Shown here: in pieces, positions 1 to 9,300 of the stretch
Position numbering within the stretch: position 1 is the first letter of the stretch
Layout: every line of letters begins with the position of its first letter
NCBI GenBank assembly: GCA_964444305.1
Contig: CAYUGQ010000004.1
Location: forward strand, 1-44,801
Source of the DNA: JAKFFN01 sp964444305
GTDB taxonomy: Bacteria > Sumerlaeota > Sumerlaeia > Sumerlaeales > Sumerlaeaceae
DNA: 44,801 nucleotides
Direction of reading: 5' to 3'
The notes under the pieces: generated by a model
Told to the model about the DNA's origin: nothing
Database searches by the model: none
Seen by the model: the letters and a program-made list of their open reading frames with translations, nothing else
Made by a program: the position numbers and the translations under genes

Positions 1-96
1 TTCAGGCTTTACTAAGCGGGGTAAATGACAAATGATGTTTTGGCTGCGGCAGTGGCAGCCGATAAATGAATATCCCGCCGGGAAACCGGGTTGTTT

Positions 97-114
97 CTTT
101 GATTTATATCAAAG
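97..114. promoter_or_regulatory. FNR/CRP-family-type palindrome upstream of ahcY
   Basis: The bases form a perfect inverted repeat with 7-base arms, CTTTGAT and ATCAAAG, around TTAT. The core TTGATTTATATCAA matches the classical FNR/Anr consensus TTGAT-N4-ATCAA exactly. Its centre lies about 71 bases before the ahcY start codon. That a regulator of this family binds here is inference; no such regulator gene is in the window. Confidence 0.5.
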
Positions 115-176
115 ATTAACTAGGGCGCTGGCGTGGCTGTTTTATGGTAAGTCGACCCATGCGTAAAGGAACTGGA

Positions 177-1613
177 ATGAGCGTCACCACTACCGCTGAT
201 TATATCATTAAAGATATTTCCCTGGCCAAGTTTGGCCGCGACGAAATCGCAATTGCCGAGCATGAAATGCCGGGCCTGATGGCTGTGCGTAAAGAATATG
301 CGGATTCAAAACCGCTGGCCGGAGCGAAGGTGACCGGTTCGCTTCACATGACCATCCAGACGGCGGTTCTGATTGAAACGCTGGTTGATCTGGGGGCGGA
401 TGTCCGCTGGGCATCATGCAACATTTACAGCACGCAGGATCACGCTGCGGCGGCTATTGCTGAGCGCGGCATTCCAGTGTTTGCCTATAAGGGCGAGTCG
501 CTGGAGGAGTATTGGGAATACACCAAGCTGGCGCTGTCTCATGAGGACGGCGGCCCTGACCTGATCGTTGACGACGGTGGCGATGCCACACTGTTGATCG
601 TGCGCGGTGCCGAGCGTGAACTGGAATTTGAAAAGACCGGCAAGAAGCCGGAGATTAATACGTCTAACGAAGAGATTCAGTTGGTGGACACGCTGCTGAA
701 CAAGACTCTGGACGAAAACCCGAAGATCTGGCGCAAAATGGCTGAGAAGCTGCGTGGCGTGAGCGAAGAAACCACGACGGGTGTGCATCGCTTGTACGAA
801 ATGGCTCGCGAGGGGCGTCTGCCTTTCCCGGCGATTAACGTAAACGATAGCTGCACGAAATCCAAGTTTGATAACCTGTATGGTTGCCGCGAAAGCTGTG
901 TGGACGCGGTGAAGCGTGCCACGGACGTGATGATCGCCGGCAAGCGTGTGATCGTTTGTGGTTATGGCGACGTGGGCAAGGGCACCGCTCAGAGCTTCCG
1001 TGGCCTTGGCGCGATCGTCTCTGTGACGGAGATTGATCCTATCTGCGCACTGCAGGCGGCTATGGAAGGTTATGAAGTGGTGACGATGGAAGATGCCTGC
1101 AAATATGGCGACATCTTCGTGACGGCCACGGGCAACTTTGACGTGATCACCAAGGAACACATGGCCCAGATGAAGCATCAGGCTATTGTGTGTAACATCG
1201 GACACTTTGACTCTGAGATTCAGGTTAATGCCGTGATGAACGATCCGAACCTGAAGGTCTATGAGATTAAGCCGCAGGTGGATCAGATCGAATGGCCTGA
1301 CGGCAAGCGGGTGACGATCCTCGCTCGTGGGCGATTGGTTAACCTTGGCTGCGCTACGGGTCACCCGAGCTTTGTGATGAGCAATAGCTTTACAAACCAG
1401 ACGCTGGCCCAGATTGACCTGTGGCTGGAGCGAGATTCTGGTAAGTATCAGTCGGGACAGGTTTACGTTCTGCCGAAGGAGCTGGATGAGAAAGTGGCTC
1501 GTCTGCATCTGGATCAGCTTGGGGTGAATCTGACCAAGCTCAGCCCGGAGCAGGCAGAATACATCGGCGTGAAAGTGGAAGGCCCGTTCAAGCCTGAACA
1601 CTACCGCTACTAA
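177..1613 (+). CDS. ahcY: Adenosylhomocysteinase (S-adenosyl-L-homocysteine hydrolase)
   Basis: This cytoplasmic NAD-dependent enzyme splits S-adenosylhomocysteine into adenosine and homocysteine, which removes product inhibition of methyltransferases. The 478-residue protein has the usual family length. It carries the NAD-binding loop GYGDVGKG in its second half, the RESCVDAVKRATDVMIAGK stretch just before it, and the conserved C-terminal ending KPEHYRY. It also has the roughly 40-residue insertion near residues 145-190 seen in many bacterial and plant enzymes. I chose the ATG at 177 because AAAGGA lies 6 bases upstream. An in-frame ATG at 144 has no ribosome site and would add 11 atypical residues. 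The 5' leader holds an FNR-type palindrome, and a strong terminator follows 60 bases after the stop, so it is probably a single-gene transcript. Its role links to metF and metG further along. Confidence 0.98.
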   Translation: MSVTTTADYIIKDISLAKFGRDEIAIAEHEMPGLMAVRKEYADSKPLAGAKVTGSLHMTIQTAVLIETLVDLGADVRWASCNIYSTQDHAAAAIAERGIPVFAYKGESLEEYWEYTKLALSHEDGGPDLIVDDGGDATLLIVRGAERELEFEKTGKKPEINTSNEEIQLVDTLLNKTLDENPKIWRKMAEKLRGVSEETTTGVHRLYEMAREGRLPFPAINVNDSCTKSKFDNLYGCRESCVDAVKRATDVMIAGKRVIVCGYGDVGKGTAQSFRGLGAIVSVTEIDPICALQAAMEGYEVVTMEDACKYGDIFVTATGNFDVITKEHMAQMKHQAIVCNIGHFDSEIQVNAVMNDPNLKVYEIKPQVDQIEWPDGKRVTILARGRLVNLGCATGHPSFVMSNSFTNQTLAQIDLWLERDSGKYQSGQVYVLPKELDEKVARLHLDQLGVNLTKLSPEQAEYIGVKVEGPFKPEHYRY

Positions 1614-1635
1614 GAACCGGGGCGTTTCGTTGCAA

Positions 1636-2541
1636 ATGACGGCGCGCTTTTGTCTAATCGTTTTCATAATGGCCTGGCAGGGGATGATTTCCCCGGCCAG
1701 GCTTTTTTGTGCGACGACAACGGAGGCGAATCATGCCACCACGCGCGTGGTCTCGCTGGTGCCGAATGTGACCGAGATTGCTTTTGCTCTTGGCGCGGGT
1801 GGGCAAATGGTGGGTGTGAGTGACTATTGCCTTTATCCGCCGGAGGCCCGCCGGTTGCCTCGTGTTGGAGGCCTGATGAATCCGAGCCTGGAGACTGTTG
1901 TGCGTCTGCGTCCGGATGTGGTTTTTTTATTTCGGAGCCAGGCGGATTTTGCGACGCGGCTGCGGGCGCTGGGGATCAAATCGGAATTGTTTGCGGTGGA
2001 TTCACTGGCGGAGCTTTATACCGCCGTGGAGCAGGTGGGGGCGTTGACCGGACACACCTCTGAGGCGGCAAAGCTGGCTGGGAGTATTCGGAGTGATCTG
2101 GATGGTTTGCGACCAGCCGGGGACGGGGATGCGACCACAACGGGCGGGGCCGGGATGGTGAGAGGTGTGCTGATTGTCAGCCGGGATCCGGCGGGGCTTC
2201 GCAATATGTATCAGGCGACTTTCCTGGGCGAACTGTTTGAGCTGGCAGGGGGAAAACTCGCCCTGCCGGGCAGAACGGCAGTTTCTGTAGAAGAAATAAT
2301 TCGGGCGGATCCTGATGTGATTATTGATTTCAGCTATGGGGAATCATCCGGTGTGGAAAATCAAAAAGGTCCGGCAAAACTGATGGGACCGTGGGGACGG
2401 CTGAGTACGTTATCGGCCGTAAAAAGCGGACGGGTTTATGGGTGGAGTGATCCGCATGTGTTGCTGCTGGGGCCGGGAGTTGTGGATACGGCGCGGCAGA
2501 TGAAGGAATTAATTCGACAGGCTGAAGCCAGCAGCGAGTAG
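1636..2541 (+). CDS. Periplasmic substrate-binding protein, cobalamin/Fe-siderophore type (BtuF-like)
   Basis: This is the binding component of an ABC importer for cobalamin or ferric siderophore, of the helical-backbone metal receptor class. The protein of about 301 residues begins with a hydrophobic export signal (LIVFIMAWQGMISPARLFCA). It then shows the family pattern: RVVSLVPNVTEIAFALG, VGVSDYCLYPPEA, LPRVGG, and a second lobe with the DPDVIIDFS-like element. ATG at 1636 and TTG at 1630 are both possible starts. GGGG at 1619-1622 is a weak ribosome site that fits TTG 1630 a little better by spacing. No BtuC-like permease or BtuD-like ATPase lies nearby, so the partners must be elsewhere. 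An intrinsic terminator lies within the first 25 codons, so transcription into this gene needs readthrough or a promoter in the ahcY end. Which ligand it binds cannot be told from sequence alone. Confidence 0.85.
   Translation: MTARFCLIVFIMAWQGMISPARLFCATTTEANHATTRVVSLVPNVTEIAFALGAGGQMVGVSDYCLYPPEARRLPRVGGLMNPSLETVVRLRPDVVFLFRSQADFATRLRALGIKSELFAVDSLAELYTAVEQVGALTGHTSEAAKLAGSIRSDLDGLRPAGDGDATTTGGAGMVRGVLIVSRDPAGLRNMYQATFLGELFELAGGKLALPGRTAVSVEEIIRADPDVIIDFSYGESSGVENQKGPAKLMGPWGRLSTLSAVKSGRVYGWSDPHVLLLGPGVVDTARQMKELIRQAEASSE
1672..1708 (+). terminator. Strong intrinsic terminator of ahcY
   Basis: The stem arms are GCCTGGC and GCCAGGC, then one mismatch, then GGGGA paired with TCCCC around a five-base loop, followed directly by six T. 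This is a textbook rho-independent terminator 60 bases after the ahcY stop. It lies inside the signal-peptide codons of the next gene. Confidence 0.85.
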
Positions 2542-2564
2542 CTGAAGCACTTCAGCGAAATGCG

Positions 2565-3047
2565 TTAATACAAGTTGCGCGCATGGATGGCTTCTTCGGC
2601 GTCTTCTTCGCAGGTGATGGTGTTGTCGAAGATATACCGGGTGCGTCTTTTCATGGATGCATACCGCCGTGCCCGGACGACGAGGGGGCGGGTGTCATCA
2701 TAGCGGGCAAATCGCCCGGGTTTCCACAGGCTGTAAAGAAACACTCCGATGCCGACAACCACCATATAAATCAACGCGGCGATGACCATCCACAGGCCGA
2801 GTTTGCTGACTGGATTGGCGGGTCGGCCGTAGGCTTCAACGGGGGGCCAGTAACTGCCCAGAATGACTAGGCCCATCAACAGCACCACGGCTCCTTCGAT
2901 GTAAAGAAGACCGCCGACATAGGCCCTTACGCCTCGCGGCCTGGGAGCAAATTCGGGTGCGGTTTCCAAGTCTAATGGAAGCGGATGGCTTGTGGCCATT
3001 TGAAATGACTTCGATTCAACCGGATCCTGGTTTCTGGCTGACTTCAT
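2565..3047 (-). CDS. Small two-helix membrane protein of unknown function
   Basis: I do not recognise this 160-residue protein. Residues 1-40 are polar and proline-rich. Two hydrophobic helices follow at about residues 42-66 and 84-108. A basic, cytoplasmic-looking tail ends with an acidic CEEDAEEAIHARNLY segment. The first ATG at 3047 lacks a clear ribosome site. An in-frame ATG 16 codons later is possible. The gene lies about 100 bases downstream of ychF on the same strand and may share its transcript, although a 7-base perfect inverted repeat (3080-3103) lies between them. It has no enzymatic motif. Confidence 0.75.
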   Translation of the reverse strand: MKSARNQDPVESKSFQMATSHPLPLDLETAPEFAPRPRGVRAYVGGLLYIEGAVVLLMGLVILGSYWPPVEAYGRPANPVSKLGLWMVIAALIYMVVVGIGVFLYSLWKPGRFARYDDTRPLVVRARRYASMKRRTRYIFDNTITCEEDAEEAIHARNLY

Positions 3048-3149
3048 GAGACAGTATCCACTATTAGGTCTGTATTGCAGCCGCTGACATTAATTCCAGC
3101 GGCCCGGCAGGCCTATAGTTTGATCATGCTCTATACGGATGCGCGGGTG

Positions 3150-4247
3150 TTAGCCGCCGATGCGGAAGTTGCAGATATCGCCGTCCTGCATTTCGTAGTC
3201 TTTGCCCTCAATGCGGAGTTTGCCGGCGGATTTCGCGGTAGCCATGCTGCCCGCGGCGACGAGATCATCATAGGCGACGACTTCAGCGCGGATGAAAAGC
3301 TTTTCGAAATCAGAGTGAATGACACCGGCGCACTGGGGGGCTTTCCAGCCACGCTGGAAGGTCCAGGCGCGCACTTCTTTTTCTCCGGCGGTAAGGTAAG
3401 TGGCGAGGCCTAACAGATGATAGGCGCTTTGAATGAGACGGTCGAGACCACTTTCTTCCAAACCCAGTTCCTGAAGAAACATTTCCTTTTCGTCGGGCTC
3501 GAGAGTGGCAATTTCGCTTTCGACTTTTGCGGAAATGCTGACGGTTTCCCAGCCTTCTTTGGCGGCGTACTCGCGCACGCGCTGGACGTGGGGGTTGGCG
3601 TCTGCGTTACCGGCCTCATCTTCTGACACATTGCAGCAAAACAGCAGGGGTTTGGTGGTGAGGAGCTGCCACGAGTGGATGATTTTCTGTTCGTCTTCGG
3701 TTGCTTCCATGCGAGAAGCGAGGCGGTTTGTCTGCAGATGTTCGACGAGACGGCGAGCGAGGGCAAGTTCGGGCTCGAGTTTCTTATCGCCCCGGGCGGC
3801 CTTAACGGTGCGCTCGACGCGCTTTTCCATCGAGGCGAGATCCGCGAAGATCAGTTCGAGGTTGATGGTTTCGATATCGTCGAGCGGGTCAATCTTGCCG
3901 GAGACATGGGTGATGTCATCGTCTTCAAAACAGCGGACAACCTGGATAATGGCATCGACCTCGCGGATGTGGGCGAGAAACTGGTTTCCAAGCCCTTCAC
4001 CGGTTGATGCGCCGCGGACCAGGCCGGCAATGTCTACAAACTCGAAGGTGGTGGGGATGGTCTTTTGGGGTTTGACCATGGTCGTCAGGGTTTGAAGGCG
4101 CTTGTCTGGGACTTCCACGACGCCCACGTTAGGCTCGATGGTGCAGAAGGGATAGTTTGCGGCTTCGGCGCCGGCGGCGGTGATGGCGTTAAAGAGGGTG
4201 CTTTTGCCGACGTTGGGCAGTCCGACGATTCCAGCTTGAAGGGCCAT
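3150..4247 (-). CDS. ychF: Redox/ribosome-associated P-loop ATPase YchF (OLA1 family)
   Basis: YchF is a universal Obg-like ATPase that binds ribosomes and affects translation and oxidative-stress responses. The 365-residue length is normal. The P-loop GLPNVGKST lies at about residues 8-16. The switch motif DIAGLVRGA follows, and the nucleotide-specificity motif is NVSE, the NxxE form that makes this family prefer ATP over GTP. A coiled-coil insertion occupies the middle, and a C-terminal TGS domain covers about residues 280-363. The ATG at 4247 gives the family-typical N-terminus and has no obvious Shine-Dalgarno. It is a core gene, divergent from marR. Confidence 0.97.
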   Translation of the reverse strand: MALQAGIVGLPNVGKSTLFNAITAAGAEAANYPFCTIEPNVGVVEVPDKRLQTLTTMVKPQKTIPTTFEFVDIAGLVRGASTGEGLGNQFLAHIREVDAIIQVVRCFEDDDITHVSGKIDPLDDIETINLELIFADLASMEKRVERTVKAARGDKKLEPELALARRLVEHLQTNRLASRMEATEDEQKIIHSWQLLTTKPLLFCCNVSEDEAGNADANPHVQRVREYAAKEGWETVSISAKVESEIATLEPDEKEMFLQELGLEESGLDRLIQSAYHLLGLATYLTAGEKEVRAWTFQRGWKAPQCAGVIHSDFEKLFIRAEVVAYDDLVAAGSMATAKSAGKLRIEGKDYEMQDGDICNFRIGG

Positions 4248-4452
4248 TTCGGGTTACAGGTCTTTCTCGATCTAAATGTTGTCCGGGTACGGCTTACAGA
4301 GCAAGGGCGGAATCGTTCAGCAGAAGGGGGAGCGGATAGCCTCTGCTAAAAGAATGGCCTGTTGCACGTTAGTGATGGCTCGCCCCACGATGATACGGCG
4401 ACTTATACTTCGATACATAAATAGTTTAATTCGTGAAATAGTTTTGGCCGTG

Positions 4453-4471
4453 TCAGGTAATTCAAACCTGA
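4453..4471. promoter_or_regulatory. Candidate MarR operator (palindrome)
   Basis: The sequence TCAGGTAATTCAAACCTGA has perfect 6-base arms around 7 bases and ends 21 bases before the marR start. Just upstream, AAATAGTTT occurs twice in direct orientation (4419-4427 and 4436-4444), with starts 17 bases apart. MarR repressors usually bind palindromes of this size next to their own gene, so autoregulation is the inference. Confidence 0.5.
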
Positions 4472-4492
4472 TCAAAGTGGAGTCGATAAGAC

Positions 4493-5011
4493 ATGGTGGA
4501 TTTTAAGAAGTTACGCTCGCTGAACGATGTTTTTACGAGTGTGATCAGTCAAATTTTTCTGATGCCCATGAGCACTGACGGTGCGGCGGATTTGACGTGG
4601 ACGCATCGAAAAATCATGATGACGATTGACGCAAACGGACCGCAGAAGATGTCGGCCATTGCGAAGCAGATCGGCGTGACGATGTCGGGCGCAACGGCTG
4701 TGGTGGACAAAATGGTTCAGGCGGGCCTGGTGGTGCGAGAGCTGTCGCCAAAGGACCGGCGGGTAGTGCTGGTGGGGCTGAGCGATGAGGGCCGGGAGAT
4801 TCTGGCTAAGAGCGTTCAAGCCCAGGAGAAGCATTTTGAGGCGATTTTGGATCGCCTGCATCCAGATAAACAGACGGAGCTCCTGGAGAGTTTTGAGAAA
4901 ATCAGAACGCTTTTACTGGAATTGCAGAAAGAGCCGGCGTCTACCGGAAAAGGGGTTTCTGAGAAAGCTAAACAGAGTGGGAAGGCGGCCGGGTCGCCCA
5001 GTGGAAAATAA
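4493..5011 (+). CDS. MarR-family transcriptional regulator
   Basis: This is a winged-helix repressor of 172 residues. The DNA-binding domain covers about residues 38-110 (KMSAIAKQIGVTMSGATAVVDKMVQAGLVVRE). The wing carries the family hallmark DRR (KDRRVVLVGLSDEGRE). The C-terminal dimer helix is followed by a short Lys/Ser/Gly-rich tail that the family does not need. The ATG at 4493 follows GTGGAG by about 10 bases. A membrane fusion protein and an RND permease follow at short distance on the same strand, so it very likely represses this efflux operon and itself through the palindrome at 4453-4471. The inducer is unknown. Confidence 0.93.
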   Translation: MVDFKKLRSLNDVFTSVISQIFLMPMSTDGAADLTWTHRKIMMTIDANGPQKMSAIAKQIGVTMSGATAVVDKMVQAGLVVRELSPKDRRVVLVGLSDEGREILAKSVQAQEKHFEAILDRLHPDKQTELLESFEKIRTLLLELQKEPASTGKGVSEKAKQSGKAAGSPSGK

Positions 5012-5040
5012 GAAGCGAATTCTTTTAGGATTTGGTGACG

Positions 5041-6267
5041 GTGACGATGGGTCTTAGTGGGAAATTAAATCGGACATTTCCAGTTGTGATGGTGCTGGCG
5101 GCGGCCTTGGTGCTTTGCGGATGCCAGCAACGGAACAGCGCTGCCCAGGCCCAGTTGGGTGTGGTGAAGGAAGATGCGGCGGAGCTGATCCGCGAGGATG
5201 TGGCGACGACAACTGCCGTGAAAATCAGCCTGCCTGAGACTATCCTGCTGACGGGCTCCCTTGCGGCAGACGAGCACAGCGAGGTGGCGGCGAAGCGAGG
5301 GGGCGTGGTGGAAAAGGTGCTGGTAGACCGGGGCTCCCTCGTGAAAACGGGAGACGTGCTGGTGCAGCTTGATATGACAGATGCACGGAACACTTTGGCT
5401 CAGACGGAAGCCTCTGCGGCGGAGCTGATGGTGCGCCTGGGGCTGAGCTCGGCAACGGAAGAGTTTGATCCTCAGAAACAACCGGATGTGCGAGTGGCCA
5501 GGACGGCGCTCGAACTGGCTCAGTCTAATCACGATCGGGATCGTAAGCTGTTTGAATCCAAAGTAATTTCTCCGGAAGAGTATGATCAGACGCGCAATGT
5601 TTTTGTCACCGCACGGCAGCAGTATGAGCTGGCGGTGGCGCAGGCGTCGCAGCTTTATCAGCAGTTTCAAACGGCCCTGACCCGGGTAAAAACAGATCGT
5701 CAGTTCCTGGAAGATATGACTGTGCGGGCGCCTTTTGATGGTGCGGTGGTGGAGAAAGCTGTTTCGCCGGGTGAACATGTGATGGGCGGGGCGCGGGCGG
5801 CGGTGCTGGTGCGGACGGATCCGCTACGGTTGGTCTTGAATGTACCCGAGCAGGCCGTGGGGCAGATTTCTCGTGATCAGATCGTGCGGTTTACGGTGGA
5901 TGCATTTCCCGGGCAGACTTTTGAGGGTACGGTGAAAAACATTTCCCCGGTGTTGGACGATACTCGCACGCTGGCCGTGGAGGCGCTGGTGGATAATCCG
6001 GAGCAAGTTTTGAAACCGGGGCTTTTTGCGACGGCGCAGCTTCACCTGGGGTCTGATCGTGATGGTGTGCGTGTGCCTGCCAGTGCTTTGCGCAAGCGGG
6101 ATGACGTGGCGCAGGTGTTTGTGGTGGACGAAGGCATCGCGCGGGCGACGCTGGTAGTGCCGGGCGAAACCCGCCAGGGGTATGTGGAGATCAAGGCTGG
6201 GCTGAAGGGTGGAGAGCTGGTGGTGAGTAATGCTCTCGAAGTGGAAGACGGAATCAGGATTCGATAA
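5041..6267 (+). CDS. RND efflux membrane fusion (adaptor) lipoprotein
   Basis: This periplasmic adaptor joins an inner-membrane RND pump to an outer-membrane channel. The N-terminal signal ends with the lipobox-like LCGC, so it is probably lipid-anchored. The first half of the lipoyl domain has GGVVEKVLVDRGSLVKTGD. A helical hairpin follows at about residues 105-215, then the second lipoyl half (VRAPFDGAVVEKAVSPGE), the beta-barrel and the membrane-proximal domain. I prefer GTG 5041, 10 bases after AGGA. GTG 5035, TTG 5032 and ATG 5047 are alternatives in the same frame. It lies between marR and the pump gene with gaps of about 30-50 bases, which indicates one operon. No TolC-type gene is in the window. 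Confidence 0.94.
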   Translation: MTMGLSGKLNRTFPVVMVLAAALVLCGCQQRNSAAQAQLGVVKEDAAELIREDVATTTAVKISLPETILLTGSLAADEHSEVAAKRGGVVEKVLVDRGSLVKTGDVLVQLDMTDARNTLAQTEASAAELMVRLGLSSATEEFDPQKQPDVRVARTALELAQSNHDRDRKLFESKVISPEEYDQTRNVFVTARQQYELAVAQASQLYQQFQTALTRVKTDRQFLEDMTVRAPFDGAVVEKAVSPGEHVMGGARAAVLVRTDPLRLVLNVPEQAVGQISRDQIVRFTVDAFPGQTFEGTVKNISPVLDDTRTLAVEALVDNPEQVLKPGLFATAQLHLGSDRDGVRVPASALRKRDDVAQVFVVDEGIARATLVVPGETRQGYVEIKAGLKGGELVVSNALEVEDGIRIR

Positions 6268-6313
6268 GACTGGGCGGGCGACCGTATCAGGCTTTCTGTA
6301 AGAGGTATTTATT

Positions 6314-9300
6314 GTGCAAAAATTAGCGGAAATTTGTGTTCGCAGGCCGGTCTTCGCGTCGGTTTTGATGGCCCTTCTGTGCGTTACGGGGTTGTTTGGT
6401 TACTTCCGGCTGGGGGTGGATCGCTATCCGGATATTGAACTGCCTTTCGTTACCGTGGTGACGGTGCTGCCCGGTGCGGCGCCGGAAGAGGTGGAGACGG
6501 AAATCACCGACCTGGTTGAGGAAGCGGTGAACACTGTCAGCGGGATTAAGGAATTGCGGTCGACCAGTGTGGAAGGTCAGAGCCTGATCTTTATTGAGTT
6601 TGAACTGGAGAAAGACCCGGACGTGGCGGCGCAGGAGGTGCGCGATCGCATCAACCGGATCATGATGGATCTTCCTGATGATGTGGAGGAGCCGGTGGTG
6701 GAGAAGGTGGATCCTGATGCCTCTCCTATTATGACTGTTGCAGTGAGTGCTCCGGCGGATCTGCGTGATATCACGGAGTATACGGATAAAGTTTTGCGCC
6801 GCCGCCTGGAAGGGGCTTACGGCGTGGGACAGGTGCAGATCGTGGGCGGCGAAGAGCGTCAGGTAAATGTTTATGTGAATCCGGTGCGCCTAAGAGCGGA
6901 AGGGTTTACTATGACCGATGTGGCCACGGCGCTGCGTCGGGAGAATGCGCAGTTACCGGGCGGCACGATGAAGCGTGGGGCGGAGGAATATACCGTGCGC
7001 ACGCTGGGCCGGGTGGGCGATGTGGGCGATTTGCGCAGGGTGCCCATTGGTCGGAAGGGTGACCGGACGGTTACCATTGGCGATGTCGCGCGTGTGGAAG
7101 ATACTGCCCAGGAAAAAACGAGTCTCTCCACGCTGAACGGCGACCCGACCGTAGTGATGCGCATCAGAAAGCAATCGAAGACAAACTCGGTGGCGGTGAT
7201 TGATGCGGTCAAAAGCCGGCTGAATGAGATCGAAGCGGATCTGCCGCCGGGCTATGCGTTCCGGATTTTGAAGGATGATGCGATCTTTATTAAGGCTGCC
7301 TTGCATGCGGTGGAAGAACATCTTATCATGGGCAGCCTCTTTGCGTCTATGGTGGTGCTGATGTTTTTGGCGAGCTGGCGATCGACGCTGATTGCCGCTA
7401 TTGCGATTCCCATCAGCGTGGTGAGCACCTTTGGTCTGATGTGGATGATGGGCCTGACCTTGAACATGGTTACGATGCTGGCGCTGACCCTAAGCGTGGG
7501 TATCGTGGTGGACGATGCGATCGTGGTTCTGGAAAATATTTATCGTTATATTGATGAGAAGGGCTATGGCCCGTATGAGGCGGCGATCCATGCGACGCGG
7601 GAGATTGGCCTGGCCGTTTTGGCGATTACTCTCAGCCTGATTGCCGTGTTTTTGCCGATTGCGTTTATGAGCGGCATTGTCGGGATTTACATGAAATCCT
7701 TTGGTATCACAATGAGTTTTGCGATCGCGGTGAGTCTGTTGGTGAGCTTTACTCTGACGCCCATGATGAGTGCGCGTATGCTGCGGAAGAAGGGCTCGAA
7801 GGATAATGACGCCGCGGCGGAAGAGAATGCTGACGCCCTGAAATCCGGGAGCGATAACCCCGAAGAGCCTCAGGAAAAGAAGGCGAGCTGGTGGTCACGC
7901 TGGGCGCCCTACGCGGTGGTTGAGCGGGTTTATCTGGCCATGCTGGCTTTTTCTTTGCGCCATCGCTGGCTGGTGGTGCTTGTCTGCCTGGCTACGCTGG
8001 CTACTGTGCCGACGCTGGCTAAGCGTGTGAACAAGAACTTCGTGCCGAATGATGACTTGTCTGAATTTGCCGTTAGCGTACGGGCCCCGGAAGGGACGAG
8101 CCTGGAGACGACACAGCTTATATTAGAACGCATGGCGCGGCAGGTTCGTTCGCTGGAAGGCGTGACGTATACGTCGGCCAATGCGGGTGCAGGCGGGGCA
8201 TCTAATGAGGGCTCTATTGATGTTGGCCTGCTGCCCATTGAGGATCGAAGTTATGACCAGTTTGAGATGATGGCTTATGTCCGAAGCGAAATTCTGCCGC
8301 AGTATGAACATCTGAACCTGAAAACCAGTGTGGGGACCGGGCAGGAGGGGGGGCCTCAAGGGGGCGACGTGGAATATGTGGTGAGCGGGCCGGACTTTTC
8401 GAAACTGGAGGAATACTCAGATCAGATCATGGCCAAGTTGCAAGAGACTCCGGGCACGGTGGATGTGAACTCGTCACTGGTGATGGGCAAGCCGCAATAT
8501 GGCGTGGAGATTAATCGTGCGAAGGCGGCGGAATTGGGTGTGAGCGTGAGTGATATTGCTCAGACTCTGCGCATCCTGGTAGCGGGCGATGAGGTCAGCA
8601 GCTATTATGAAGGCGGCGAGCGCTATGAGGTTAACCTGCGCGGTGCGCCGGAGATTCGTAATGATCCTGAGATCTTGAGCCAGGTGACGGTACCAAGCAG
8701 CCGGCTGGGGATTGTGCCGATTACAGATGTGATCACGTTTGCGCCGGGTGACGGGCCGACGGAAATCCAGCGCATGAATCGCCGTCGTCAGGTGACGGTG
8801 AGCGCTAACGTGGAACCGGGCTTTTCTCAGCAGTCGGTGATTGATGCTGCGAATGAGGTGGTGGCGAATCTGAATCTGGAGCCGGGCTATTCGACGACTT
8901 TGTCGGGTACATCGAAGAACCTGGATGAATCCAGCAATGCATTTTTTACGGTGTTCCTGATGTCGCTGATCTTCATGTACCTGGTGATTGCGGCGCAGCT
9001 TGAGAGCTGGCTTTACCCGGTGATCATTCTTTTGTCGCTGCCGCTTACCATTCCGTTCGCGCTGTTCTCGGTGTACATCATGAATGAGTCGCTCAACATC
9101 TTTTCCATGCTTGGCATCCTGGTGTTATTTGCGGTGGTGAAGAAGAACAGCATTCTGCAGATCGACCATACCAACCAGCTACGGGCGGAGGGGATGAACC
9201 GGTATGATGCTATCATGCTGGCTAACAAACACCGCCTGCGGCCCATCCTGATGACGACGATTGCGTTTGTGGCGGGCATGATTCCGCTGGCCATGTCTAC

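Noticed and set aside
1..176. A possible SAH or SAM riboswitch before ahcY
   Set aside because: I found only a small GGCTGC/GCAGCC hairpin (42-60), a short CCGG-GAAA-CCGG element and the FNR-type palindrome. None matches the SAH or SAM riboswitch cores that I know.
414..1667. A 417-codon open frame on the minus strand opposite ahcY
   Set aside because: It is antisense to a certain gene, is rich in His/Arg/Leu as expected for a mirror frame, and resembles no protein.
3080..3103. Perfect inverted repeat GCCGCTG/CAGCGGC after ychF
   Set aside because: The loop is ten bases and no T-run follows on either strand. It may be chance or a weak terminator.
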